From Palsa-504 sp963806335 (lineage in GTDB: Bacteria > Actinomycetota > Actinomycetes > Streptosporangiales > Streptosporangiaceae), in NCBI GenBank assembly GCA_963806335.1, contig CAWDXO010000013.1, positions 434,001-498,000 of the forward strand: a DNA stretch of 64,000 nt. Reading direction: 5' to 3'. The number at the start of each line of letters is the position of its first letter. The stretch's first letter is position 1. Below, piece after piece: positions 43,278-51,479 of this stretch. The notes under the pieces are model-generated. The model ran no database searches, was not told where the DNA came from, and was given only the letters and a program-made list of their open reading frames with translations. The position numbers and the translations under genes were made by a program.

Positions 43278-43937
43278 ATGAACGACCGGCTCGTGTGGAT
43301 CGACTGCGAGATGACCGGGCTCGACATCGAACGCGACGCCCTCATCGAGATCGCGTGCCTGGTGACCGACGGCGACCTCAACCTGTTCGACGAGGGCATC
43401 GACCTGATCATCAAGCCGCCCGCGGAGGCTCTCGAGACGATGCCGGACGTGGTCCGCGAGATGCACACCACCTCCGGGCTGCTGGCCGAGCTGCCCGGCG
43501 GGATCACGCTGGCCGAGGCTCAGGAGCTGGTGCTCGGTTACGTTCGCGGGCACGTCAGCGAGCCTCGGAAGGTACCGCTGTGCGGCAACTCCATCGCCAC
43601 CGACCGCTGGTTCATCGCCCGCGACATGCCGGAACTCGACAACTACCTGCATTACCGGATGGTCGACGTGTCCAGCATCAAGGAGCTCGCCCGGCGCTGG
43701 TACCCGCGGACTTACTTCTCCTCCCCCGCCAAGCACGGCGGGCACCGGGCCCTGGCCGACATCAGGGAAAGCGTGCAGGAGCTCCGGTACTACCGGGAGG
43801 CGGTGTTCGTCCCGCAGCCCGGGCCGGATTCCGCCACCGCCCGCGAGATCGCCGCGCGCTACGCCGAGCCGTTCAAGGCGCACGGCGCGGACCCGGGCAC
43901 GGGCGCGGGTTCGCCGCGCGGCGGCTCCGGGAGCTGA
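43278..43937 (+). CDS. orn: oligoribonuclease (DEDDh 3'-5' exonuclease)
   Basis: Degrades di- to penta-ribonucleotides to mononucleotides and, in many bacteria, finishes linear pGpG from c-di-GMP breakdown. The DEDDh motifs are VWIDCEMTGLDIE (D and E), ATDRWFIARDMPELDNYL (D), and KHGGHRALADIRES (H and D). The length, 219, includes a 30-residue low-complexity Gly/Pro/Ser tail that is absent in E. coli Orn. The sequence TACCCT lies close upstream of the ATG with no SD, so the mRNA may be leaderless. tRNA-His follows. Confidence 0.95.
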   Translation: MNDRLVWIDCEMTGLDIERDALIEIACLVTDGDLNLFDEGIDLIIKPPAEALETMPDVVREMHTTSGLLAELPGGITLAEAQELVLGYVRGHVSEPRKVPLCGNSIATDRWFIARDMPELDNYLHYRMVDVSSIKELARRWYPRTYFSSPAKHGGHRALADIRESVQELRYYREAVFVPQPGPDSATAREIAARYAEPFKAHGADPGTGAGSPRGGSGS

Positions 43938-44026
43938 CGCACCGGCGCGCGCGGCCCGCTATACTGCTGGGAGCCGCGCGATGTCCCCCCGGGCAGCGCG
44001 CGTTCTGCTGTGACTCAGCAGGCAAT

Positions 44027-44104
44027 GGTGGGTGTAGCTCAGTTGGTTAGAGCGCCAGGTTGTGGTCCTGGATGTCGGGGGTTCGAATCCCCTCACTCAC
44101 CCCA
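44027..44104 (+). tRNA. tRNA-His (GTG)
   Basis: Cloverleaf read directly. The acceptor 5' GTGGGTG pairs with CACTCAC (one G-U), the T-arm is GGGGG-TTCGAAT-CCCCT, and the anticodon loop is TTGTGGTC with GTG. The extra G at position -1 (44027) and C73 (44101), both specific to tRNA-His, are present. The 3' CCA is encoded at 44102-44104. It follows orn. Confidence 0.97.
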
Positions 44105-44122
44105 GTGAAAGTGCAGGTCAGC

Positions 44123-44158
44123 AGCCCCGGCCAAGGTATGGCCGGGGCTTTGCTGTTC
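44123..44158 (+). terminator. terminator after tRNA-His
   Basis: AGCCCCGGCC (44123-44132) pairs with GGCCGGGGCT (44140-44149) over 10 bp with a 7-nt loop. It is followed by TTGCTGTTCC. Confidence 0.75.
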
Positions 44159-44269
44159 CGGGGTCCATTCGCCGGGCCGATGACACCGCGCCCGCAGGTG
44201 TTTCCTTGACTCGTACTCGCAAAGGTGATCGGGTGGGAAGAGGAAAGTCGTGCCGCCGTCGCGCGAGGA

Positions 44270-44343
44270 TGCCACGGCCCGCCGACGTGGCCGCCTACCA
44301 GCAGGCCATCATCGAGGAGCTCAGGACCAAGCCGCCTGCGTGA
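44270..44343 (+). other. small ORF upstream of the alpha/beta hydrolase
   Basis: A 24-codon frame reads MPRPADVAAYQQAIIEELRT and then KPPA. The sequence resembles the N-terminus of deazaflavin-type nitroreductases but ends at once, 11 bp before the hydrolase start. It may be a short leader or a remnant. Confidence 0.3.
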
Positions 44344-44354
44344 AAGAAGGAGCC

Positions 44355-45179
44355 ATGAGCACGATCACGACCACTGACGGCACGGAAATCTTCTACAAGG
44401 ACTGGGGCAGCGGCCAGCCCATCGTGTTCAGCCACGGCTGGCCGCTGTCAGCCGATGACTGGGACACCCAGATGATGTTCTTCCTCGGCCACGGCTATCG
44501 CGTCATCGCCCATGACCGGCGCGGCCATGGGCGATCCAGCCAGACCGCCGACGGCCACGACATGGACCACTATGCCGATGACCTAGCGGCGGTGACAGCC
44601 CATCTCGATCTCCAGGACGCAATTCACGTCGGCCATTCGACTGGCGGCGGCGAGGTCGCGCGCTACCTGGCCCGGCACGGCGAAAGCCGGGTCGCGAAGG
44701 CCGTGCTGATAAGCTCAGTGCCGCCGCTGATGGTGCAGACCGACGCCAATCCGGGCGGCCTGCCTAAAGAAGTATTCGACGGATTCCAGGTCCAAGTCGC
44801 GACACGTCGCTCGGAATTCTACCGCGACCTGGCGGCGGGACCATTTTATGGTTTCAACCGGCCAGGCGTGAAAGCGTCGGAGGCGATCATCGACAACTGG
44901 TGGCGCCAGGGCATGATGGGCGGCGCGAAGGCGCACTACGACGGCATCGTGGCCTTCTCGCAGACCGATTTCACCGAAGACCTGAAGAAGATCTTGGTGC
45001 CAGTGCTGGTGATGCACGGCGACGACGACCAGATCGTGCCTTATGCCGACTCCGGGCCGTTGACGGCAAAGCTGCTCAAGAACGGGACGCTGAAGACCTA
45101 TAGCGGCTTCCCGCACGGCATGCCGACCACGCAAGCTGAGATCATCAACGCCGACCTACTGGCCTTCCTCCGCAGCTAA
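44355..45179 (+). CDS. alpha/beta hydrolase, non-heme chloroperoxidase type
   Basis: An alpha/beta hydrolase of 274 residues. The catalytic triad is clear: Ser in HVGHSTGGGEVARYL, Asp in HGDDDQIVP, His in SGFPHGMPTT. The front motif FSHGWPLSADDWDTQMMFFL is nearly diagnostic for the bacterial non-heme haloperoxidase/perhydrolase group. Such proteins hydrolyse esters and can make peracids; real halogenation is debated. Several codons are AT-leaning compared with neighbours (for example around 44760-44830), which fits transfer from outside. AAGAAGGAG precedes the ATG. A strong terminator (45384-45422) ends the transcript. Confidence 0.9.
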   Translation: MSTITTTDGTEIFYKDWGSGQPIVFSHGWPLSADDWDTQMMFFLGHGYRVIAHDRRGHGRSSQTADGHDMDHYADDLAAVTAHLDLQDAIHVGHSTGGGEVARYLARHGESRVAKAVLISSVPPLMVQTDANPGGLPKEVFDGFQVQVATRRSEFYRDLAAGPFYGFNRPGVKASEAIIDNWWRQGMMGGAKAHYDGIVAFSQTDFTEDLKKILVPVLVMHGDDDQIVPYADSGPLTAKLLKNGTLKTYSGFPHGMPTTQAEIINADLLAFLRS

Positions 45180-45220
45180 CCCACTTCGGGCTACGTTTCC
45201 CGGCCGATTGGGCCGCGGCG

Positions 45221-45333
45221 GGCCGGGAGGCCCGGGCCGGAAGGCCCGGGCCGGCACCACAGGCCGGGAGGCCCGGACCGGGAGGCCCGGACCGGGAGGC
45301 CCGGACCGGGAGGCCCGGACCGGGACCACAGGC
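45221..45333. repeat. 15-bp tandem repeat array, intergenic
   Basis: Units of GGAGGCCCGGACCGG, about six copies plus variants with GGCACCACA inserts. It lies between the hydrolase and its terminator. Confidence 0.9.
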
Positions 45334-45383
45334 CGCTGCCGCCTCACCTGTTTCGGCCGAGCGCCTGGCTTCATCATCGTGAC

Positions 45384-45422
45384 AGCAGCCCCCTGGTCAG
45401 GGGCTGCTGGCTTATTATTGTT
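45384..45422 (+). terminator. intrinsic terminator of the hydrolase gene
   Basis: AGCAGCCCC (45384-45392) pairs with GGGGCTGCT (45399-45407), 6-nt loop, followed by GGCTTATTATTGTTATTG, a T-rich tail. Confidence 0.85.
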
Positions 45423-45500
45423 ATTGCTGTCTCGTTTCGTGGTGTGGTGGTGTCATTATGAGCCATGAGGCGAGGGCGAAGCCTGATGCGCCCGCCAGGC

Positions 45501-45590
45501 AAAAGATCTTGGAAAATATTCGCTTCGTGGAAATTCTTAGGGACTGGAGTCCCTAAGAATTTCCACGAAGCCAGAATCCTCCACGATAAG
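45501..45590. repeat. 90-bp palindromic repeat element, copy 2
   Basis: A perfect inverted repeat of two 24-bp arms (45522-45545 and 45548-45571) separated by GG. The arms begin GCTTCGTGGAAATTC and share GGGACT/AGTCCC at the core with copy 1 (32916-33005). Flanks AAAAGATCTTGGA on the left and AATCCTCCACGATAAG on the right are the two ends of copy 1 in reverse order. The element is non-coding and A/T-richer than its surroundings. The region between the hydrolase terminator and the next gene contains this element and a 16-bp tandem array and no recognisable gene. Confidence 0.85.
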
Positions 45591-45669
45591 AAGCCCGGTA
45601 TCTCGCACGGGTGAGCGGAAAACGCGCGGATGGGGTCAGCGGGACCGGCGGGGTTGGCTCGGCGGCGTC

Positions 45670-45760
45670 GTCGTGGCGGCTAGGTGTCGTGGCGGCTAGG
45701 TGTCGTGGCGGCTAGGTGTCGTGGCGGCTAGGTGTCGTGGCGGCTAGGTGTCGTGGCGGT
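45670..45760. repeat. 16-bp tandem repeat, about 6 copies, intergenic
   Basis: Unit TGTCGTGGCGGCTAGG, nearly identical copies. The unit length is not a multiple of three. Confidence 0.95.
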
Positions 45761-45812
45761 CGATTCGGCGGCCTACGGAATGGGAAGGGTTTCTTCCGGC
45801 CGCCACGACCCG

Positions 45813-45938
45813 GTGAGCCCCGGCATGCTCATCGGAGGGGTCGCGGTCGTCGCCGTGTGCGTTGTGCTCATCCGGCGCGACTACCGGCGGCATCATGCCA
45901 GCTTAAGTAGCAATGGCGGCTGGCCGCCCGGTACGTGA
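45813..45938 (+). CDS. small single-pass membrane protein, possible
   Basis: From GTG 45813 the frame encodes 41 residues with one strong hydrophobic helix (MLIGGVAVVAVCVVLIRRDY), then a basic cytoplasmic tail. No convincing ribosome binding site is visible. It could be a real small protein or chance; the hydrophobic stretch is unusual for random high-GC DNA. Confidence 0.3.
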   Translation: MSPGMLIGGVAVVAVCVVLIRRDYRRHHASLSSNGGWPPGT

Positions 45939-46056
45939 TGGGAATGGTGGTGCAGGTCTGGCCGGCGAGGCGAAAGAGACCGCTGGTGCACCTAGAGCAT
46001 GGGCCCGCTATGACGTAGCCATTGCCAGGCCTTCGGCCGCGATATACCTTCGCTTC

Positions 46057-46479
46057 ATGGACGACCTGGCACATGAGGACATCGGAATAGCGACGGCCGT
46101 CCATACCGAACTCGGCGAATCGTATGACCGTGCGGTGGCCGAGGGGCTGGTCGAGAGGATCAGCTCCGAGATCGACAAGCAAGTAGACGCCCGGCTGGCC
46201 CAGCGTGGCATCCAGCCCAGCCAGACCGCATGGGCGAACGTCGCCATGGGCCTGGGCTCGGTCGGGCTTGGCATCGGCGCCACGGCTGTAACGCTGCATT
46301 CCTTGTCGGCCCACGGAGTCACACCTAAGGCAACTGTCGATTTGGGGCCGTTCAAGGCATCCGTGATGACAAGCACCAGTTCGGTGAGTACCAGCCAGGT
46401 GATTCTTGTCGTGCTGATCTGGGCGGTCATCGCGGTCATCAACATCGCCTACGCTCGCCGCCGCCTAGGTCGTCCCTAG
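46057..46479 (+). CDS. actinobacterial membrane protein of unknown function
   Basis: From ATG 46057 a protein of 140 residues. The N-terminal half is soluble and acidic (DDLAHEDIGIATAVHTELGE, then VERISSEIDKQVDARLAQRG), like small coiled-coil regions of actinobacterial envelope proteins. Two membrane segments follow (AMGLGSVGLGIGATAVTLHS; QVILVVLIWAVIAVINIAYA). An upstream GTG/ATG at 45913 would add 48 residues that look unstructured. No family name is recognised. An 18-bp-stem hairpin ends the gene and separates it from the convergent MFS gene. Confidence 0.55.
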   Translation: MDDLAHEDIGIATAVHTELGESYDRAVAEGLVERISSEIDKQVDARLAQRGIQPSQTAWANVAMGLGSVGLGIGATAVTLHSLSAHGVTPKATVDLGPFKASVMTSTSSVSTSQVILVVLIWAVIAVINIAYARRRLGRP

Positions 46480-46511
46480 CTGGCGACGGCCACCGCGGAT
46501 CAGGCGCGTTA

Positions 46512-46549
46512 AAGCCGCGCGACCTGGCCGTGGCCAGGTCGCGCGGCTT
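46512..46549. terminator. very strong bidirectional hairpin between convergent genes
   Basis: An 18-bp perfect stem, AAGCCGCGCGACCTGGCC (46512-46529) with its exact complement (46532-46549), and a two-base loop. Plus strand continues GTTCTTGG, minus strand TAACGCG. It ends the hypothetical membrane gene on plus and the MFS gene on minus. Confidence 0.8.
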
Positions 46550-46557
46550 GTTCTTGG

Positions 46558-48255
46558 TCAGGGATCGATGCGGCCGGCGTCCTGCGGGTCCAGGGACTCC
46601 TGGGACACCAACTGCTGGGCCTCCGTCTCGATGGGCTGCGCCACCGTGGCGACTGGCACCGAGACATCCACGTCGGGCACCTCTGCTCCGGCGCCGGACC
46701 ACTGCTTGAGCTCCACCTGCGGGATCAGCCAGGTGGCCAGGAAGGCGAGCGCGGCGATCGGCACCGCGACCAGGAACACGGTCTGGATTGACTCGGCGTA
46801 GCCCGCCACGAAGCCCGCGTGGACCGCCGCGGGTAGATGGTTGAGCAGTGCGGGGGTGGCGTCCGCGCTGCTGAAGCCGTGCGGCAGGCTCACCCCGTGC
46901 AGGTGCTTGGCCAGGTTGCCGACCAGCACGTTGGCGAAGATCGCACCGAAGATCGCGGTACCGAACGAGCCGCCGATCGAGCGGAAGAACGTGGCCCCGG
47001 AGGTCGCGACGCCCAGCTCGCGGTGCGGCACGCCGTTCTGCACGATGATGACCAGCACCTGCATGACCCCGCCGATGCCCATGCCGAGCACGAGCATGTA
47101 GAGGGCGTCCAGGCCGGTTGACGTGTGCACTCCCATCAGGTGCAGCAGGTACAGGCCGATGGTCATCAACGCGGTGCCGGCGATCGGGAAGAACCGGTAC
47201 TTGCCAGTCTTCGAGATCAGCTGCCCGGAGGTGATCGAGACCAGGAGCAGCCCGGCCATCAGCGGGAGCAGGTACAGCCCGGAGATCGTCGGCGAGATGC
47301 CGCGGACGACCTGGAAGAACGCGGGCAGGTAGGTGATCGCGCCGAACATCGCGAAGCCGACGATGAAGCCGACCACGCTGGTCACCGAGAACGTGCGCAG
47401 CTTGAACAGGTGCAGCGGCAGCACCGGCTCGGCGGCGCGCCGCTCGACCACCACGAACAGGCCGATGAACAGCACGCCGGCCACGCCCAAGAGGTAGATC
47501 GGGGCCGACCGCCACGGGTAGGTGGTGCCGCCCAGGCTGGTCAGCAGGATCAGCGAGGTGGCGGCTAGGGAGAGCATGAGAACGCCGAGGTAGTCGATCA
47601 CGTGGTGCACCCGGCTCAGCTGGCCGGGCACCTGGCTGGCCACCACGGCCAGCGCGATCACGCCGATCGGCACGTTGATGTAGAAGATCCAGCGCCAGGT
47701 CAGGTTGTCCACGAAGACGCCGCCGAGCAGCGGGCCGACCACGCTGGCGAAGCCGAAGACCGCGCCGAACAGCCCCACGTACTTGCCGCGTTCGCGGGGC
47801 GAGACGATGTCGCCGACGATGGCTTGTGCGCCGACCATCAGGCCGCCGGCGCCCAGCCCCTGAACCGCGCGGAACGCGATGAGCATGATCATGGAGTTGC
47901 TGAGGCCGGCCAGGATCGAGCCGACCAGGAAGATGACGATCGCGGCTTGGAAGAAGATCTTCCGGCCGTACTGATCGCCCAGCTTGCCCCACAACGGGGT
48001 GGACACCGTGGTGGCCAGCAGGTAAGCGGTGATCACCCAGGCGATGTGGGAACCGCCCTTGAGATCACCGACGATCGTCGGCAGCGCCGTGGACACGATC
48101 GTCTGGTCGAGAGCGGCGAGCAGCATGCCGAGCATGAGCGCGCCGATGATGAGCAGGATGCGGCGGTGGCTGAGCCCGGGCAGGGCGCCGTTGCCGATGT
48201 CCGCGTCCAACGGCTGCGGGCCGCTGGCGGGCACGGGAGTGGCTGAAGAAGCCAT
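46558..48255 (-). CDS. DHA2-family MFS drug exporter (14 helices)
   Basis: Proton-coupled multidrug efflux protein of the EmrB/QacA type. Motif A and neighbouring motifs are present: LAALDQTIVSTALPTIVGDL, WVITAYLLATTVSTPLWGKL and GRKIFFQAAIVIFLVGSILA, then FRAVQGLGAGGLMVGAQAIV. Fourteen hydrophobic helices follow. The length, 565, matches DHA2 and includes a hydrophilic C-terminal tail. Its ATG overlaps the stop of the upstream TetR gene by one base (TGATG), so the pair is translationally coupled. Likely drug export repressed by that TetR protein. Substrate unknown. Confidence 0.94.
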   Translation of the reverse strand: MASSATPVPASGPQPLDADIGNGALPGLSHRRILLIIGALMLGMLLAALDQTIVSTALPTIVGDLKGGSHIAWVITAYLLATTVSTPLWGKLGDQYGRKIFFQAAIVIFLVGSILAGLSNSMIMLIAFRAVQGLGAGGLMVGAQAIVGDIVSPRERGKYVGLFGAVFGFASVVGPLLGGVFVDNLTWRWIFYINVPIGVIALAVVASQVPGQLSRVHHVIDYLGVLMLSLAATSLILLTSLGGTTYPWRSAPIYLLGVAGVLFIGLFVVVERRAAEPVLPLHLFKLRTFSVTSVVGFIVGFAMFGAITYLPAFFQVVRGISPTISGLYLLPLMAGLLLVSITSGQLISKTGKYRFFPIAGTALMTIGLYLLHLMGVHTSTGLDALYMLVLGMGIGGVMQVLVIIVQNGVPHRELGVATSGATFFRSIGGSFGTAIFGAIFANVLVGNLAKHLHGVSLPHGFSSADATPALLNHLPAAVHAGFVAGYAESIQTVFLVAVPIAALAFLATWLIPQVELKQWSGAGAEVPDVDVSVPVATVAQPIETEAQQLVSQESLDPQDAGRIDP

Positions 48256-48959
48256 CAGTGGTTGTCCTTCCTGTCCGCCACGTTCCCCGTGACGTGACGC
48301 AGTTCACAGCGCTCGGACAGGCCATCGGCCAGCGCCCGGAACGCCAAGTCGATGAGCTGGTCGAGCGGCACTGTGCCGCCGGAACCAGCCCAGAAGTTCA
48401 TGCTGGAGCGGAAAACGCCGGCGGCCATGGCGGCCAGTAGCCCCGGGTAGGGGTCCTGGTCTGGGTCGGTGCCGAGCCGCTCGGCGAGGCCTTCGGCGAT
48501 GGCTCGCTCCACCATCGCCATCTGCGCCGCGTGGGCCGCGCGCAGGTGCGGGTCGGCGCGGGCCTCTTTCATCCGGCGAAGCCAGTCGGTCGGGCCGCCG
48601 CTGCCGCCGAGCTCAGTGAGCTCATCGGCCCACGCCTCGGCTTCGCTGGTCATGACCAAGCGCAGCGCCGTCAGGACCGGCTCGCCGGGCGCCTCGCGCG
48701 CGATACGCTCGCGCAGCGCCGCGACCCGGTCCGGGTCCGCGCCGACCACCGCGGCTTCCTTAGACGGGAAGTAGTTGAAGAACGTGCGCGGCGACACGTC
48801 CGCCGCTTCGGCGATGTCCTCGACGGTGACGTGCGCGAAACCGCGCTCGGCGACCAGATCGAGCGCCACCCGGCGAAGCGACCGGCGGGTCGCCAGCTTC
48901 TTGCGCTCGCGCAGGGAGGCGTGAGCTTCTCCGGTCGGAGCTGTGCTAGTAAGTGCCAT
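48255..48959 (-). CDS. TetR-family transcriptional regulator
   Basis: N-terminal helix-turn-helix (KLATRRSLRRVALDLVAERG, then ITVEDIAEAADVSPRTFFNYF-like text as HVTVEDIAEAADVSPRTFFN) and a C-terminal TetR ligand domain (ADPDRVAALRERIAREAPGE; LAERLGTDPDQDPYPGLLAA). Length 234. The stop codon overlaps the MFS start. A perfect palindrome with 11-bp arms lies 18-50 bp upstream of the ATG and is the likely operator. It probably represses itself and the efflux pump. Confidence 0.92.
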   Translation of the reverse strand: MALTSTAPTGEAHASLRERKKLATRRSLRRVALDLVAERGFAHVTVEDIAEAADVSPRTFFNYFPSKEAAVVGADPDRVAALRERIAREAPGEPVLTALRLVMTSEAEAWADELTELGGSGGPTDWLRRMKEARADPHLRAAHAAQMAMVERAIAEGLAERLGTDPDQDPYPGLLAAMAAGVFRSSMNFWAGSGGTVPLDQLIDLAFRALADGLSERCELRHVTGNVADRKDNH

Positions 48960-48977
48960 TGTGCGATCACTACAACT

Positions 48978-49009
48978 TTGCGTGGAGTAAAAACTTGCAC
49001 TCCACGCAA
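48978..49009. promoter_or_regulatory. TetR operator-like palindrome
   Basis: TTGCGTGGAGT (48978-48988) and ACTCCACGCAA (48999-49009) are perfect inverted arms with a 10-bp spacer, 18 bp upstream of the TetR ATG. The AT-rich spacer (TTTTTACT on the minus strand) would sit near the promoter. The region between TetR and the SDR gene (about 155 bp) holds nothing else. Confidence 0.75.
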
Positions 49010-49114
49010 CGATGGTGGCGGGGCGGATATTCCCGCCGAGTCCGGCCCGTGGGCGGGCGGATCAGAGTCCCGCGGGCGGGGCGGTCAGTCCCAGCCGGCG
49101 GCGGGCGGGGCGGG

Positions 49115-49951
49115 TCAGTCCCAGCGGCGGAAACCGCCTTCGGTGTTGATGACCTGGCCGGTGATCCAGCCGGCGTCGTCGGTGACCAGCCATGCGATCA
49201 GGCGGGCCGGGTCATCGGGCGCGCCCCAGCGCTGCGCGGGGAAATGGCGGCGGACCCGCTCGTGCGCCTCGGGCGGCGCGTAGCCGGTGTCAACCGGGCC
49301 GGGATTGACCGTGTTCAGCGTGATGCCCTGATCGGCCAGCTGATCCGCCAGGGTCGGGGTGATCGAGGCGAGCGCGCCCTTGCTCGCGGCGTAGGCGACC
49401 TCGCCGGGCATCGGGCCCAGCTCCTGCCCCGAGGTCATGAAGACGATCCGGCCGCCGGGCCGGCCGTCGTGCTGCGCGGCGAACGCCTGGGCTAGCAGGA
49501 TCACCGACCGGGTGTTGACGGCCCAGTGCGCGTCGAGCATGGCGGCGGTCAGGGCGCCGAGGGGCCCGTCGCCACCGCTGCGAGCGTGGTTGCAGACGAG
49601 GATGTCCAGGTGGCCGTACGCTGTCTTGGCCGCGCTGATGAGCTGGTCCGCCGCGTCAGGGACGGCCAGGTCGAGTTCGATGGCGTGCATGGAGGCTTCT
49701 GGGTCACCCTGGGCGGCGGTCACGCCGGTGATCACGGCCCGCGGTCCCCCGGGATCGGCGCCCCAGGGCTGGTCGCGGTCGTGCGGGGCGTACTGGTGCA
49801 GGAACAGGCTGGCGCCGAGCGCGGCGAGCCTGCGGGCGATGGCGTAGCCGATGCCCGCTCGCCTGCTGACGCCGGTCACCACGGCGACCCGGCCACGTAG
49901 CGGGAGCAGGTCTGGCCGCAGCTGGTCCGGAGGCGGTTCGGCGGAAGTCAT
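49115..49951 (-). CDS. short-chain dehydrogenase/reductase (SDR)
   Basis: Classical SDR NAD(P)-binding Rossmann fold. The cofactor motif is VAVVTGVSRRAGIGYAIARR, where the pattern TGxxxxxGIG is preserved with RRA. The catalytic Tyr-Lys is in VAYAASKGALASITPTLAD, the Ser in VFMTSGQELGP. Substrate-side residues are unremarkable, so the reaction is an unknown alcohol/carbonyl interconversion. Length 278. It is divergent from the LCP gene; neither neighbour suggests its pathway. Confidence 0.9.
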   Translation of the reverse strand: MTSAEPPPDQLRPDLLPLRGRVAVVTGVSRRAGIGYAIARRLAALGASLFLHQYAPHDRDQPWGADPGGPRAVITGVTAAQGDPEASMHAIELDLAVPDAADQLISAAKTAYGHLDILVCNHARSGGDGPLGALTAAMLDAHWAVNTRSVILLAQAFAAQHDGRPGGRIVFMTSGQELGPMPGEVAYAASKGALASITPTLADQLADQGITLNTVNPGPVDTGYAPPEAHERVRRHFPAQRWGAPDDPARLIAWLVTDDAGWITGQVINTEGGFRRWD

Positions 49952-50054
49952 GCTCGCTAGTCTGCGGCAGCGATAAGGTCCGCACCAGGAGGTTGACTAA
50001 TCAGCGCTACTTTGCTAATACCCTCGACACCGTGCTTACGGTACGGAGGTCGCG

Positions 50055-51356
50055 ATGAGCGAGAAATGGGCGGGTAACTGGTACCGCGAGGACGAGCCAG
50101 GTGCCCAGGGCTCACCAGGTCAGCGGCCTCAGCCCAGCTTCACGCCCAACCCGCAAGGCCAGGGTGCTGGGGGTACTGGGAGTGCTGGGGGTACTGGGAG
50201 TGCTGGGGGTACTGGGAGTGCTGGGGGTACTGGCCGGAGTGGCGGAGCGTGGGACCCAGACGGCACCCGGGGAACCGGCCGGGGCAGCGCAACCTACGGG
50301 GCCGGCGCGGGCGCCAGCGGGTCCGCGTGGCCAAGTCAGCCGCCGCCACGGTCGGGATCCGGCGGCGGAGGAGCGGGGACGCGGGGCTGGCGGCGGTGGC
50401 TACGGCCCAGGCGCGTGCTGACCGTCCTCGCGGCTCTGGTCGTGCTGGCCGTCGTGGCCACCGTGGGCCTGTATTTCAGCCTCAGCTCCAAGCTGACCCA
50501 CATCAATGTGCTGGTGCCGACGTCGCTGACCTCTGACGGGACCAACTGGCTGATCGCGGGCTCGGACAGCCGCGGCGGGCTGACCAGGCAGCAGGAAAAC
50601 CAGCTCGCCCTGGGGCACGACATCACCGGCGGCCGCACGGACACGATCATGCTCCTGCACCTCCCGGCTAACGGCACCCGCCCGACGCTGGTCAGCATCC
50701 CGCGGGACTCCTACGTGGCGATCCCTGGGTACGGCGAGAACAAGATCAATGCCGCCTACGCGATCGGCGGCCCCAAGCTGCTCATCGCCACCGTGCAGAA
50801 CGCCACCGGGCTGCCCATCAATCACTTCATGAGCATCGGGTTCGGCGGCCTGGTCAGCGTGGTCAACGACGTCGGCGGCGTGCGCATGTGCCTGAAGGCA
50901 CCGATGAAGGACCCGAAGGCGGGCCTGAACCTCAAGGCGGGCTGCCAGACCCTCAACGGTGACCAGGCGCTCGGCTTCGTCCGCACCCGCGCGTTCACCG
51001 TCGGCGACCTGCAGCGGGAGCAGGACCAGCGAATCCTGCTCAAGGGCATCTTGGCCAAGATGACGTCCGCCGGGACCCTGATCAACCCGTTCGCGGTCAT
51101 CCCGGCGGCCGGCGGCGCCGCGTCCGCGATATCGGTCGACCAGGGAACCTCGCTGTCCGCGCTGGTCTCGGTCGCGTTCGCGCTGCGGAACCCGGTGACC
51201 ACCACGGTGCCGTTCGGCGGTTTCGCGAACTCGAGCGTCGGTTCGGTCGTGGAGTGGAATACGGCGGCGGCCAAGCAGTTCTTCAGCGACCTCGCTCACG
51301 ACCACGCGCTGCCGAAAGACCTCGTCACCGGCTCCTCAGTCGAGGGCACCACTTAA
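50055..51356 (+). CDS. LytR-CpsA-Psr (LCP) family cell-wall ligase
   Basis: LCP enzymes transfer glycopolymers from lipid carriers to peptidoglycan. The N-terminal 115 residues are disordered, including four GGTGSA units (18-bp tandem repeat at about 50160-50235). A membrane helix follows (RRVLTVLAALVVLAVVATVG, about 118-140), then the extracellular LCP domain. Signature motifs are WLIAGSDSRGG, TDTIMLLHLPANGTRPTLV, SIPRDSYVAIPGYGENKINA, and LNGDQALGFVRTRAFTVGDL, with the catalytic Asp/Arg pattern preserved. Length 433. GGAGGT precedes the ATG. Probably works in wall teichoic or arabinogalactan-like attachment. Confidence 0.92.
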   Translation: MSEKWAGNWYREDEPGAQGSPGQRPQPSFTPNPQGQGAGGTGSAGGTGSAGGTGSAGGTGRSGGAWDPDGTRGTGRGSATYGAGAGASGSAWPSQPPPRSGSGGGGAGTRGWRRWLRPRRVLTVLAALVVLAVVATVGLYFSLSSKLTHINVLVPTSLTSDGTNWLIAGSDSRGGLTRQQENQLALGHDITGGRTDTIMLLHLPANGTRPTLVSIPRDSYVAIPGYGENKINAAYAIGGPKLLIATVQNATGLPINHFMSIGFGGLVSVVNDVGGVRMCLKAPMKDPKAGLNLKAGCQTLNGDQALGFVRTRAFTVGDLQREQDQRILLKGILAKMTSAGTLINPFAVIPAAGGAASAISVDQGTSLSALVSVAFALRNPVTTTVPFGGFANSSVGSVVEWNTAAAKQFFSDLAHDHALPKDLVTGSSVEGTT

Positions 51357-51479
51357 CCTCTTGCTCCGCCTACCGCGCTCCGCCTGACCGCCCGGGCCGG
51401 CATGCGTTCGTCACGCTTGGGTACAAGTCCTCTGTAAGGCGTCCATGTCGGTGCGTGTGCTCCATTTACATGAACCTTC

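Noticed and set aside
46439..47992. Open frame of 517 codons on minus inside the MFS gene
   Set aside because: Same strand but another frame of a clear 14-helix transporter; only Arg/Pro/Gly-rich text.
48978..49009. Intrinsic terminator between the SDR and TetR genes
   Set aside because: The perfect 11-bp arms are symmetric with an AT-rich centre just upstream of the TetR start, which fits an operator better than a terminator.
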